Source: Vicinamibacterales bacterium
GTDB taxonomy: Bacteria; Acidobacteriota; Vicinamibacteria; Vicinamibacterales; 2-12-FULL-66-21
Direction of reading: 5' to 3'
DNA length: 64,000 nucleotides
Assembly (NCBI GenBank): GCA_035699745.1
Contig: DASSPH010000042.1
Coordinates: 1 to 64,000, forward strand
The number at the start of each line of letters is the position of its first letter. The stretch's first letter is position 1. Of this stretch, positions 16,200-25,500 are shown piece after piece. The notes beneath the pieces are model-generated. The model was not told the DNA's origin. It searched no databases and saw nothing but the letters and a program-made list of their open reading frames with translations. Made by a program: the position numbers and the translations under genes.

Positions 16200-17483
16200 A
16201 CACGAGTTCTCCTCTTCTCTCACACGACCGGATACCAGCTGCGCGCGTTCGACGACGCGGCGGCGCGGCTCGGGATCGAACTGGTGTTTGCGACCGATCG
16301 TTGTCATCGGCTCGATGACCCGTGGCAGGACCGCGCAATTCCGGTGCGGTTCTACGACATCCCGCTGTCGCTGGATCGGATCTTCCGCCGCGCGCGGGAG
16401 TTTCCGGTCGGCGGCATTCTCGCCGTCGGCGACCGTCCCGTCGTCCTCGCCGCGCACGTTGCGCAGGCGCTGGGCATCCGGTGGCACTCCGTCGCCGGCG
16501 CCGAGGCGAGCACCGACAAGTGCCGGTCGAGGGTGCTGCTCGCGACCGCGGGGCTGCCCGCGCCCCGCTTCGCCATCCGCAACCTGCGCGCCGCGCTGAG
16601 AGACCTGCGACCCGGCCTCGGCGATCCGCGGCCGGACGTCAGCTTTCCCGTCGTCTTGAAGCCGGTGGGGCTCTCCGGCAGCCGCGGCGTCATTCGCGCG
16701 AACGACGACGAGGAGTACGCGGAGGCGTTCGACCGGATCAGGGCGCTGCTGGCGCGGCCGGACGTGCGCGCCGCGCGGACCGGCCTCGAAGACGAGATCC
16801 TGGTCGAGCAGTACATCGACGGCGACGAGTTCGCGCTCGAAGGCGTCCTGACCGACGGCGTCCTGCGCGTGTTTGCGCTGTTCGACAAGCCCGATCCGCT
16901 CGTCGGGCCGTTCTTCGAGGAAACGATCTACGTGACGCCGTCGCGCACCGCACCGGAGCTCCAGTCCCGCATCGCGAAGGCGGTGGAGGCGGCGGCCCAC
17001 GCGCTCGGCCTCGGACACGGCCCCGTTCACGCGGAGTGCCGTATGACACCACAGGGTGAGATTTACATACTCGAGGTGGCCGCACGTCCGATTGGCGGAC
17101 TCTGTTCGCGCGTGCTGACGTTCGCGTCCCCCCCGGTTTCGCTCGAGATGGTGCTGCTGCAGCACGCGATAGGGCAGTCGATCGATCGCTACACGCGTGA
17201 ACCGGACGCCGCGGCGGTGATGATGATTCCCATCCCGCGGCGGGGCATCTTCAAGCGGATGAACGGCGTCGAGGCCGCGTCGCGGGTGGCGGGCGTGAGC
17301 GAGATCCGCATCACCGCCAAGGAGGGACAGATGCTCGAACCGCTTCCGGAAGCAGGCAGTTATCTCGGCTTCCTCTTCGCGCGGGGCGGGCGCCCCGAAG
17401 ACGCGGAGCGTGCGGTTCGCGACGCGCACGCGCTGCTCGATCCCGAGATTGCGCCGGCGCTGTTGGCCGACGCGCGGGGGTGA
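16197..17483 (+). CDS. ATP-grasp domain ligase
   Basis: A 428-residue soluble protein. An N-terminal Rossmann-like pre-ATP-grasp part (about 1-105) opens with MTRVLLFSHTTGYQLRAFDD. The ATP-grasp core (about 110-320) shows FPVVLKPVGLSGSRGVIRAN, ILVEQYIDGDEFALEG, and the metal-binding GPVHAECRMTPQGEIYILEV then AARPIGG. Such enzymes join a carboxylate to an amine, thiol or hydroxyl by way of an acyl phosphate. The substrate cannot be told. It directly follows the CUAEP radical SAM gene on the same strand, so the two probably make or modify one small molecule or peptide. Its ATG lies at the right end of the heptamer array, and no Shine-Dalgarno sequence is visible. Confidence 0.87.
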   Translation: MTRVLLFSHTTGYQLRAFDDAAARLGIELVFATDRCHRLDDPWQDRAIPVRFYDIPLSLDRIFRRAREFPVGGILAVGDRPVVLAAHVAQALGIRWHSVAGAEASTDKCRSRVLLATAGLPAPRFAIRNLRAALRDLRPGLGDPRPDVSFPVVLKPVGLSGSRGVIRANDDEEYAEAFDRIRALLARPDVRAARTGLEDEILVEQYIDGDEFALEGVLTDGVLRVFALFDKPDPLVGPFFEETIYVTPSRTAPELQSRIAKAVEAAAHALGLGHGPVHAECRMTPQGEIYILEVAARPIGGLCSRVLTFASPPVSLEMVLLQHAIGQSIDRYTREPDAAAVMMIPIPRRGIFKRMNGVEAASRVAGVSEIRITAKEGQMLEPLPEAGSYLGFLFARGGRPEDAERAVRDAHALLDPEIAPALLADARG

Positions 17484-17518
17484 GTGCGATTCGCCGGGCC
17501 AGGGCAAGCCTGGAGCTG

Positions 17519-17800
17519 CTACTGTTTGCCTTGTTGTGGAACGTATCCGGGCGGGAGCGCCGCGCCTTCGCCGAAGAAGAAATCCTCCATGTGCTTGGCC
17601 ACGAGCTGCTGCGCCTCTTTCTGCCAGGGCATGAGGCGGTACTCGTTCAGGATCATCTTCATCCGCTCTTCCCACATTTTCCACGCGTCCGCGGAAATAT
17701 TCTCGTAGACGCGCTGACCGAGCTCGCCTGGCCAGGGCGGGGTGTCGAGTCCGGGAAGTTCACGCTGCAGTTTCTTGCACATCACGATGCGGGGCGCCAT
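17519..17800 (-). CDS. yggX: Fe(2+)-trafficking / oxidative damage protection protein YggX
   Basis: A 93-residue protein beginning MAPRIVMCKKLQRELPGLD; the ATG at 17800 gives the family's usual length, while ATG 17809 would add three residues (MGG). The single conserved cysteine in V-M-C-K-K, the PPWPGELGQRVYENIS segment and WKMWEERMKMILNEYRL then QKEAQQLVAKHMEDFFFGE are diagnostic. YggX protects iron-sulfur clusters against oxidative damage. It is convergent with the ATP-grasp gene (36 bp apart), so the iron-sulfur radical SAM enzyme and YggX are close, though on opposite strands and probably unrelated in transcription. Confidence 0.92.
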   Translation of the reverse strand: MAPRIVMCKKLQRELPGLDTPPWPGELGQRVYENISADAWKMWEERMKMILNEYRLMPWQKEAQQLVAKHMEDFFFGEGAALPPGYVPQQGKQ

Positions 17801-18002
17801 GCCGCCCATGGTACCCCATCCCGAACCTCATGTATTGCCTTACAGCCGCAGGTGTAGCGATTCGCTCCAGCGTTCAGTCGGCTCCGTACGGGTCGTCCGC
17901 TATCCCCGCGATTTGCTTCGACTTGCGGGAGGCGCAGCCCCTCCGCGCCGGCCTTCGGCTGGCACAGCCTTTGAACTACAGCCCGGCCGGAAGGTTTGTG
18001 TG

Positions 18003-18419
18003 ATGGAGACCAGACAGGGCGGGGACCCGTCGAAGGAACCCCAGGACGCCCCCGAGACGCCCCCGACCGAGCCGGAGCCCGCGCCGGTCCAAGATCCGCC
18101 GGCAGAACCGAACCCCGCTCCGTACGTTGTGCGGGGCACGAACGCAAAGGACCGTATGATGAATAACGGAGAACGCAAGGAACGCCGCGGCTTCGCCTCG
18201 ATGTCCCCGGAGAAGCAGCGCGAGATTGCCAGCAAGGGGGGACGCGCCGCGCACCAGAAGGGAACCGCGCACGAGTGGACGTCCGACGAGGCCCGCAATG
18301 CCGGGCGCAAGGGCGGACAGATCAGCCGCGGCGGCCGCGGCCGCCTCGTCGAGCCGGCTCCGGAGCCCTCGCCGGCACCGGTGAGCATGACCGACGAGAC
18401 GATGCGGAGCGGCGAGTAG
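18003..18419 (+). CDS. KGG-motif stress protein
   Basis: A 138-residue protein from ATG 18003, which has GGAAGG 8 bases upstream. The first 50 residues are an acidic Pro/Glu/Ala-rich tract. The C-terminal part holds two KGG repeats: RRGFASMSPEKQREIASKGG then RAAHQKGTAHEW, and DEARNAGRKGGQISRG. This is the pattern of YciG / Con-10 type small stress-induced proteins of unknown mechanism. A shorter form from ATG 18156 or 18159 (MMNNGERK), with AAAGGA just upstream, is also possible and would be closer to the usual family length of 60-90 residues. It stands alone between YggX and the OmpA-like gene. Confidence 0.8.
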   Translation: METRQGGDPSKEPQDAPETPPTEPEPAPVQDPPAEPNPAPYVVRGTNAKDRMMNNGERKERRGFASMSPEKQREIASKGGRAAHQKGTAHEWTSDEARNAGRKGGQISRGGRGRLVEPAPEPSPAPVSMTDETMRSGE

Positions 18420-18507
18420 TGCGCCGCGGGCCGGAACGCTGATCCGGCCCGTGAACGGGGCCGGCATGGGCCGGCCTGTGCGAGTTTGTTGGGAGGCAGA
18501 TGTGCGC

Positions 18508-20244
18508 ATGTTGAATCGGGTAGCGATCGCCGCCGCGTTGACCGTGGCCGTCGCGTCAAGTGCCGCCGGCCAGAGCACTGCGACGACTCAGAGCGGCACC
18601 ACGGGCGGTACCACCGCCGCGCAGCCGGCCGCGTCCACCACCACGTCGGACAGCGAAACACGTCCGGCGACGACGACGTTCATGGGCGATACCGGCCTGT
18701 GGTACGTGCCCACCGGCGAGGTGCTGCCGCGCAAGAAGTGGTCGCTCAGCGCCTACCGCGTCAACTTCGACGACAACCAGGGCTTCACCGACGTCTCCAA
18801 CTGGCCGCTGACGTTCGGCGTCGGCGTCGGCGATCGGGCGGAGATCTTCGGCTCGTGGGTGCTCGTCTCGCGCATCGATCGCGACATCCGTCCGCTGTTC
18901 CTCTCGTCGATGCCGCGCGCCGGCGGCGTCGTCCCGCAGCATCCGCTGATGAACGACACCTGGAGCGGCAACCAGCTCGGCGATCTCTGGCTGGGCGCGA
19001 AGGTGAACTTCACCTCGCAGTGGCGGCAGCAGCCGGCAGCGTTCGCGCTGCGCGGCATGGTCAAGGTGCCGACCGGTGACAAGGACGGCGGCGTCAGCAC
19101 CGGCAAGGCGGACTTCGCCATCGACGCGATCCTGAGCAAGGAATTCAACCAGCGCGTCGAGTTCTCCGGCTACGGCGGCTACATCGTCCGCGGCAGCCCG
19201 GCCCAAGTCGAGACGACCAACGCCTTCCGCTGGGGCATCGGCGCCGGCATGCCGTCGCGCCGCTCGCTGCGCCTCACCGCCGAACTCGATGGCGAGCTCT
19301 ACGCGGACGACACGCTGCGCACCAAGCAGGTGATGCTCGCGACGGACGGATCGTTCCTCCCCGTCGGCTTCGAGTCGGACGTCAAGAACCCGCTCAACTT
19401 CAATCTCGGGCTGACCTGGCAGGGCAGCAACGGCGTGTTCGCCGGTCTGGGCTGGACCTATCGCTTCACCGTCGACAAGCGCGACGAATACCTCGGGCAG
19501 TACACCAACGGCGCCGGCGATCGCATGGACATCGTCGGGCGCATTGGGTATCACCCCGGCGTGCGCGTCTACGTCCCGCCGCCGCCGCCCCCCCCGCCGC
19601 CCCCGCCCCCGCCGCCGCCCACACACGATCTGTCGGTGCGCGCCAACTGCAATCCGTGCACGGTGGAAGTCGGCAAGACCTCCACGGTGAGCGCGGTGGC
19701 GAACAGCTCGATCGGCTGCACGGTCACCTACGCGTGGACCGCGCCGACCGGCACGTTCACCAACCCGAGCGGCCAGAGCACGCCGTGGACGGCGCCGAAC
19801 CAGGAAGGCCCGGTGCCGGTGACCGTGACGGTGACCTGTCCGAGCGACGGCAAGACGGCGCGCGACACCGTCAACATCCAGGTGGTGCGCCCGGTGGTCC
19901 AGCAGGTCACATTCGAGGACGTGCACTTCGACTTCGACCGCTACAGCCTGCGGCCGGAAGCGGTGCGCGCGCTCGACGAGGCGGTCGCGGTGCTGCAGAA
20001 GAACGCGGACGTCAACGTCGAGATCGAAGGCCACACCTGCAACATCGGCACGGCGGAATACAACCTGGCCCTCGGCGAGCGCCGCGCCAACGCGGTCCGC
20101 GACTACCTGTCGAGCCGCGGCATCGCGGCGAGCCGGTTCCGCACCGTGAGCTACGGTGAGGAGCGGCCGAAGCACGACAACTCCCGCGAGGAGACGCGCC
20201 GGCTGAACCGCCGCGCGGCGCTGGTGGTGAGGCTTACCAAGTAG
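18508..20244 (+). CDS. OmpA-family outer-membrane protein with beta-barrel and Pro-rich hinge
   Basis: A 578-residue protein with a signal peptide ending near SSAAGQ. Residues about 45-355 alternate in beta-barrel style (WYVPTGEVLPRKKWSLSAYR and later strands). A run of prolines (about 357-372) is the hinge. A PKD/Ig-like domain (about 373-465) with paired cysteines follows. The C-terminal OmpA domain (about 470-578) contains VHFDFDRYSLRPEAVRALDE, IEGHTCNIGTAEYNLALGE and RRANAVRDYL, the peptidoglycan-binding signature. It links the outer membrane to the cell wall. GTG 18502, 5 bases after GGAGG, is an alternative start two codons upstream. A strong hairpin built of heptamers follows the stop. 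Confidence 0.9.
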   Translation: MLNRVAIAAALTVAVASSAAGQSTATTQSGTTGGTTAAQPAASTTTSDSETRPATTTFMGDTGLWYVPTGEVLPRKKWSLSAYRVNFDDNQGFTDVSNWPLTFGVGVGDRAEIFGSWVLVSRIDRDIRPLFLSSMPRAGGVVPQHPLMNDTWSGNQLGDLWLGAKVNFTSQWRQQPAAFALRGMVKVPTGDKDGGVSTGKADFAIDAILSKEFNQRVEFSGYGGYIVRGSPAQVETTNAFRWGIGAGMPSRRSLRLTAELDGELYADDTLRTKQVMLATDGSFLPVGFESDVKNPLNFNLGLTWQGSNGVFAGLGWTYRFTVDKRDEYLGQYTNGAGDRMDIVGRIGYHPGVRVYVPPPPPPPPPPPPPPPTHDLSVRANCNPCTVEVGKTSTVSAVANSSIGCTVTYAWTAPTGTFTNPSGQSTPWTAPNQEGPVPVTVTVTCPSDGKTARDTVNIQVVRPVVQQVTFEDVHFDFDRYSLRPEAVRALDEAVAVLQKNADVNVEIEGHTCNIGTAEYNLALGERRANAVRDYLSSRGIAASRFRTVSYGEERPKHDNSREETRRLNRRAALVVRLTK

Positions 20245-20313
20245 GACGCTGGCAACCGGCGGTGGGCGGTCAGCGGTCCGGCGATGGACCGCTGGCCGCC
20301 GGCCGCCGGCGCC
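20245..20313. repeat. Heptamer-derived inverted repeat / hairpin after the OmpA-like gene
   Basis: Period-7 units (GCGGTGG, GCGGTCA, GCGGTCC, then ACCGCTGG, CCGCCGG twice) form two inverted halves. 20265-20279 pairs with 20286-20300 through 15 bp with one G-U pair and a 6-base loop. No T-run follows. It lies between the OmpA-like stop and the small membrane protein, and may act as a processing or attenuation hairpin. Confidence 0.75.
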
Positions 20314-20331
20314 GAACAACCGAGAGGTACC

Positions 20332-20520
20332 ATGCGCTTCATCAACATGTATCTGATCGGGTATTTCATCCTCCTGGGGGGCGCGGTGGCCGCGCTCTGG
20401 TACGGAGGTGTCCTCAGCCAGGTGTCCCCCGTCTGGGTCGTCATCGGCCTCGTGATTGCCGTCGGGCTCGGCATCATGCTCTCGGTCTCGGGCGGAAAGC
20501 CCGAAATTACGCGCGAATAG
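20332..20520 (+). CDS. Small membrane protein
   Basis: A 62-residue protein from ATG 20332, with GAGAGG 5 bases upstream. Two hydrophobic segments (about residues 5-25, MYLIGYFILLGGAVAALWYG, and 30-52, VWVVIGLVIAVGLGIMLSV) are joined by a short loop, followed by a charged tail ending KPEITRE. I do not recognise a family. The intrinsic-terminator-like hairpin at 20560-20598 is well placed to end this transcript, so it may be expressed with the OmpA-like gene or alone. Confidence 0.7.
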   Translation: MRFINMYLIGYFILLGGAVAALWYGGVLSQVSPVWVVIGLVIAVGLGIMLSVSGGKPEITRE

Positions 20521-20559
20521 CCGGCCTGCCCGGGGCAGACCGGAAGGCTCCCCAGCCTT

Positions 20560-20598
20560 GGCACGTGATGTGGTAGCACCCCATCACGTGCCTTTTTT
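20560..20598 (+). terminator. Strong intrinsic terminator overlapping the TamA-like start
   Basis: An 11-bp perfect stem (20560-20570 with 20582-20592) is extended inside by 3 more pairs after one mismatch, and TTTTTT follows at 20593-20598. This is a textbook intrinsic terminator for the small membrane protein gene. The GTG start of the TamA-like gene (20588-20590) lies inside the right arm and the T-run encodes its first phenylalanines, so the hairpin could also act as an attenuator or block initiation. Confidence 0.8.
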
Positions 20599-22501
20599 CT
20601 TTGCCCGCCGCAGCCTCGCGGTTCTCTTTTTCGCGCTGGCGGCGGCCACCGCGGGCTGTGTCGAGGGGGAGCAGGGGGCCGTCAGGGTCAATTCGGTGAA
20701 ATTCACCGGGGTCAAGGCGGTCAAGGAAGGGCAGATCAAGGACGTCCTGGCCACGATCCAGAGCTCGAAGCTCCCCTGGGGAGCCAGGCACTACTTCACC
20801 CGCGAGCAGTTCGAAGCCGATCTGAAGCGCATTGTCGCCTTCTACCGCGATCGCGGCTTCCCCGATGCCAAGGTCGCGTCGTTCGACGTGAAGATGAGCG
20901 ACAAGCAGGATGCCGTCGACGTCACCGTGAACATCGAAGAAGGTGAACCGATCGTCGTCGAGGCGCTCGAATATCAGGGCTTCGAGGTGCTGCCGCCGGG
21001 GGAGCTGGACGAGTTGAAGGGGCGGCTCCCGCTCAAGACCAGCGCGCCGCTCGATCGCGCGCTGGCGCAGGCGTCGCGCGAAACCGCGCTCGACGAGGTG
21101 AAGGATCACGGGTACCCGTATGCGACGGTCCGGTTGACCGAGCGTCCCGGCACCACCGAGCGCGCCCGCGTCGTCACGCTGGCGACCACGCCGGGGACGC
21201 TGGCGCGCTACGGCGAGATCGACGTCGAGGGGAACACGTCGGTGTCCGACAACGTGGTCGTGCGCCAGTTGACGTTCCGCCCGAACCGTCGCTTCCGCCT
21301 GTCGCAGCTGCAGGAGAGTCAGCGCCGCCTCTATTCGCTGGAGACGTTCCAGTTCGCGAACATCGAGCCGGTGATCCGCGAGGGGGAGCAGCCGGAAACG
21401 GTGCCGGTGAAGGTGACGGTCACCGAAGGCAAGCACCGCAAGGTGAATTTCGGCCTCGGCTACGGCAGCGAAGAGAAGGGACGCGCGTCGATCGACTGGC
21501 GCCACGTGAACTTCTTCGGCGGCGCGCGCACCCTGCAGCTCGAAGGCAGCTACTCGGCGCTGAGCAAGGGAGGGCGGGTCAATTTCCGCCAGCCGTACCT
21601 GTTCGGGCCGCGCTACAACATGGTCGCGACCGCGCAGTCGTGGTTCCGCGACGAGCCCGCCTACACGCTCAACACGCGCGGCGGCCGCGTGTCGTTCGAG
21701 CGCACGTTCGCGCGCCGCGGGCCGCTGTCGCAGCGCCAGGGGCAGACTTCGCTGTCGCTGACCTACACGAACGAGTTCCAGAGCTATGACGTCGCGGAGA
21801 TCGCCTTGCGCGATCCGACCGCCCACGATCTGCTGATTTCGCTCGGCCTCGATCCGTTGAACGGGAAGGCGCGCGGGCGGCTGTCGTCGGTGGACCTGGA
21901 CGTCCATCGCAGCACGGCGGACAGCACCGTCAACGCGCGGCGCGGCTACACGCTCGACGCGCACCTCGAACGCGCCGGCAGCCTGCTGCGCGGGGATTAC
22001 GACTTCGCCGAGTTGATCCTCGAGGGGCGCTACTACCTGGCGCTGGGGGATCTCGCGGTGATTGCGGTGAAGGCGCGGGGCGGATCGATCGGCACGCCGC
22101 GGGGCGAGAACCTGCGGGTGCCGTTCTTCCGCCGCTATTTTCTCGGCGGCTCGAGCAGCCTGCGCGGCTGGGGCCGGTTCGAGGTCTCGCCGCTGTACAA
22201 CGGCTTCCCGATCGGCGGCCACACGATGTTCGAGAGTTCCGCCGAGCTGCGCGCGCCGGTGTGGGGGAATCTCAGCGCCGTGCTGTTCGCCGACGCGGGC
22301 AACGTGTGGAACAACGCGTGGGACTTCAACGTGAACCAGCTGCGGTACGACGTCGGCCCGGGGCTGCGCTACATGACGCCGATCGGGCCGATCCGCGCCG
22401 ACCTGGGGTATCAGGTCAATCCGGTTCCGGGACTGCTCATCGACGGCAAGGAGCAGTCACGCCGGTTCCGCTTCCATTTCTCCATCGGCCAGGCGTTCTG
22501 A
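20588..22501 (+). CDS. BamA/TamA-family outer-membrane assembly protein (Omp85)
   Basis: A 637-residue lipoprotein-like Omp85 member. The most likely start is GTG 20588, giving VPFFFARRSLAVLFFALAAA and the lipobox TAGC. GTG 20570 is an in-frame alternative; both lie in the terminator hairpin and neither has a clear Shine-Dalgarno sequence. Three POTRA-type repeats span about 30-290 (VNSVKFTGVKAVKEGQIKDV, VEALEYQGFEV, YGEIDVEGNTSVSDN). The 16-strand barrel (about 300-637) contains FFRRYFLGGSSSLRGWGRFE, the VRGF-like L6 motif of Omp85 proteins, and a final aromatic-rich strand ending GQAF. The tamB-like gene begins 3 bases after its stop, so the pair is probably TamA-TamB, moving autotransporter-like proteins or lipids to the outer membrane. 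Confidence 0.88.
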   Translation: MPFFFARRSLAVLFFALAAATAGCVEGEQGAVRVNSVKFTGVKAVKEGQIKDVLATIQSSKLPWGARHYFTREQFEADLKRIVAFYRDRGFPDAKVASFDVKMSDKQDAVDVTVNIEEGEPIVVEALEYQGFEVLPPGELDELKGRLPLKTSAPLDRALAQASRETALDEVKDHGYPYATVRLTERPGTTERARVVTLATTPGTLARYGEIDVEGNTSVSDNVVVRQLTFRPNRRFRLSQLQESQRRLYSLETFQFANIEPVIREGEQPETVPVKVTVTEGKHRKVNFGLGYGSEEKGRASIDWRHVNFFGGARTLQLEGSYSALSKGGRVNFRQPYLFGPRYNMVATAQSWFRDEPAYTLNTRGGRVSFERTFARRGPLSQRQGQTSLSLTYTNEFQSYDVAEIALRDPTAHDLLISLGLDPLNGKARGRLSSVDLDVHRSTADSTVNARRGYTLDAHLERAGSLLRGDYDFAELILEGRYYLALGDLAVIAVKARGGSIGTPRGENLRVPFFRRYFLGGSSSLRGWGRFEVSPLYNGFPIGGHTMFESSAELRAPVWGNLSAVLFADAGNVWNNAWDFNVNQLRYDVGPGLRYMTPIGPIRADLGYQVNPVPGLLIDGKEQSRRFRFHFSIGQAF

Positions 22502-22504
22502 CCC

Positions 22505-25500
22505 ATGCTGCAACGGCGCATCACTCCGGCGAAGAAATACATGCGGCGCACGCTGCAGATCGTGGCGCTGGTCGGCACGCTGTTCATCGGCATCATCGCC
22601 CTGGCGCTGATCGTGTCGCAGACGCCGTGGTTCCGCGACTGGCTGCGCAAGTACGTCGTCCGCCAGGCGGGGCAGTACGTCAACGGCACCGTGTCGGTCG
22701 GCAGCCTCGGCGGCAATCTCTTCTACGGGGTGCGGCTCGGCGACGTCGCCATCGACGTGGACGGCGAGCGCGTGCTCACGCTGAAGTCCGTCGAGATCAA
22801 GTACAGCGTCGCCGAGCTGGTGTCGCAAGGCGTCACCGTGCGCGAGATCCGGCTCGAGGAGCCCTACGTCCTCGCCCGGCGTGATGCGCGGGGCTGGAAC
22901 CTGGCGCGGCTGCCCAGGAAGCAGGCGCAGGAAGCGGACCGGCAGGGACCGCGGCGCCCGGTCTCGCTGCCGTCGATCGAGATCGTCAACGGCAGGGCGG
23001 TGGTCGACGACCGCGCGCCGTCGCCCTCCTTCCGGATTCCCTCGCGCATCGACGCCCTCAACGTGAAGGCCGGCTTCGAGTACGCGCCGGTGCACTACAG
23101 CGTCACGCTGGATCACCTGTCGTTCAGCGGCAAGGCGCCGGACCTGACGCTGCAGAAGCTCGCCGGACGGGTGGGGACGCGAGACGACGATCTCAACGTC
23201 GAGAAGCTGTTCGTGCAGACGGGGCAAAGCTCGCTGACGGTGGACGGCGTCGTCCGCAACTACCTGAGCGCGCCGTCGCTGCAGATCACCGCCTCGTCGC
23301 CGTCGCTGTCGCTCCCCGAGTTCGGCGGCGTGCTGCCGGTGGTGCAGGGATACGACCTGCACCCCTCGTTCGACGTCAGAGCCGACGGACCGCAGGATGC
23401 GTTGAAGCTCGCGCTGAACGTCAAGTCCGAAGCGGGCGACGTGAGCGGAACCGTGACCGCCGACGTCAAGGCTCCGGACCTCGGCGTCAAAGGACACGTC
23501 ACGACGCAGCACCTGGACCTGGCGCCGCTGCTGAAGAACCCGGCGCAGAAGAGCGACATCACCGGCCGTGCCGAGGTCGATCTCCGCGTCGCCAGCGCCC
23601 CGGCGCAGGCGCCGGCCCTGGATCGGCTGCGCGGACGCGTCGTCTTCGAGGGGCCGCGGGTCGTCGCGGCGGGATACACGGCCAGCGGCGTCCGCGTCAG
23701 GGCGGACCTTGCCGGCCGGCGCATCGGGCTCGACGGCCGGGCCAACGCGTATGGCGGGAGCGCCACCACGAGGGGGTTCATCCTGCTGCCGCCGGCCGCC
23801 GGGCAGCCGCTCCAGTTCGATCTCGCCGGCAGCGCGTCGCGCATCAACCTCGCCGGACTGCCGCGGAACCTCAGCGCGCCGCGCATCGCAACCGACCTGA
23901 ACGCCACGGCCTATCACGTCAAAGGGTCCGCCGGCCGGACGACGGCGATCGAGGGCAGCGCGACGCTGGCCGAGTCTTCGCTCGCCGGTGGAACGATCGT
24001 CAGCGGCACGTCCGCCGAATTCGCGATGACATCCGGGCCGGGGAAGGCGGGATTGCAGTCGCTGGCCTATGCGGCGCGCGGCGAAGTCCGCAACGTCAAC
24101 CTGCGCCGGGTCGGAGAAGCGTTCGAGATCGCGGCCCTGGCGAAACCGGAGTACGACAGCCGTCTCGACACGACATTCGAGGTGAAAGGCGGCGGAGCCG
24201 GACCAGGGCAGGCGCGAATCGATGCGAGCGGCACCGCGACGGACTCCGAAGTGTTCGGCGGTTCCCTGCCGCGCATGCAGTACGAGGCGCACGTCGCCGG
24301 CACCCGCCTCTCCGGCCGCGCGAACGGCGAGTTCCGCGGGTTCGACCCGGGGCGCATCGCCGCCAATCCGCGATACCACGGCAATGTCAGCGGCACCGTC
24401 GACGCCAGCTTCTCCGTCGCCGACACGTCCGCGCCGATCACGCCCGACGCGGTCACCGCGGACGGACGCGTCACGCTGGCGAAGAGCGAGGTCGGCGGCC
24501 TGCAGATCGATACCGCCGACGTCCAGGGGCAGTACGCGAACCGCCGCGGCACGCTGCGTCAGGCGAGCGTCAAGGGGCCCGACATCGAGGTCACCGCGTC
24601 CGGGCCGATCGCGCTCGATCAGAACGGGCAGTCGAATCTCCAGTACCACGTGTCCGCGGCGAATCTCGAGCGGCTCGGCGCCCTCGCCAACCAGAAAGGG
24701 CTCGCCGGATCCGCCGTCCTCGACGGCACCGTCACCGGCAACGCCTCGTCGCTGACGATCGCGGGCACGGTGAACGGGTCGAACGTCGGATACGAGGACA
24801 ACAAGGCGCTCGACCTGAACAGCCGTTACACCGTCACCGTGCCGAACCTCGAGTTCCCGCGCGCCAAGGTGCAGGCCGAGACGAGCGGCACGTTCGTGCA
24901 GCTCGGCAACGTGCAGATCAATACGCTCACCGCGACGACCACGTACGCCGACAGGACGCTCGATTTCACGACTCACGTCGCGCAGGGGCCCTCGGGCGGC
25001 GCCGCGGCGGCCGCGGCAGGCGGCGACGCGAGCGGCACGCGGGAGCTCGACGCGTCCGGCAAGGTCATCTTCCATCCCGATCACCAGGAGCTGCACCTGC
25101 CATCGCTGGCCCTGCGCACGCAGGGAGTCGAATGGCGGACCGCGCCGGGCGCGGAGGCGACGGTCAAGTACGGCGCCAATCGCGTCGAGATGCTCGGCGT
25201 GAAGCTGGTCAACGGCGATCAGTCGCTCGACGTCGACGGCAGTTTCTCGCTCGGCGACAATCCCGAGATTGGCGCCATCAAGGTCCGCGCACAGAACGTC
25301 GACGTCGCGCAGATCGAAAAGCTCGCGCTGCAGAACCGCGGCTTCACCGGCCGGTTGAATGCCGACGCGACGATTGCCGGATCGGCGAACGCGCCGTCGG
25401 TGACCGGGCGCGCCTCGATCCTGGACGGCGCCTTCCAGCGGTTCACGTATCAGTCGCTGACGGTGGACGGCACTTTCCAGAACGATCGCATCGGCGTGGA

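Noticed and set aside
17810-18002. Riboswitch or structured RNA upstream of the KGG gene
   Set aside because: Some short GC-rich inverted repeats exist (near 17930-17970), but no recognisable riboswitch core and no long stem.
20456-20587. Extended N-terminus (44 more residues) for the TamA-like protein
   Set aside because: It would overlap the small membrane gene and push the signal peptide away from the N-terminus. The lipobox follows a start at GTG 20588 or 20570.
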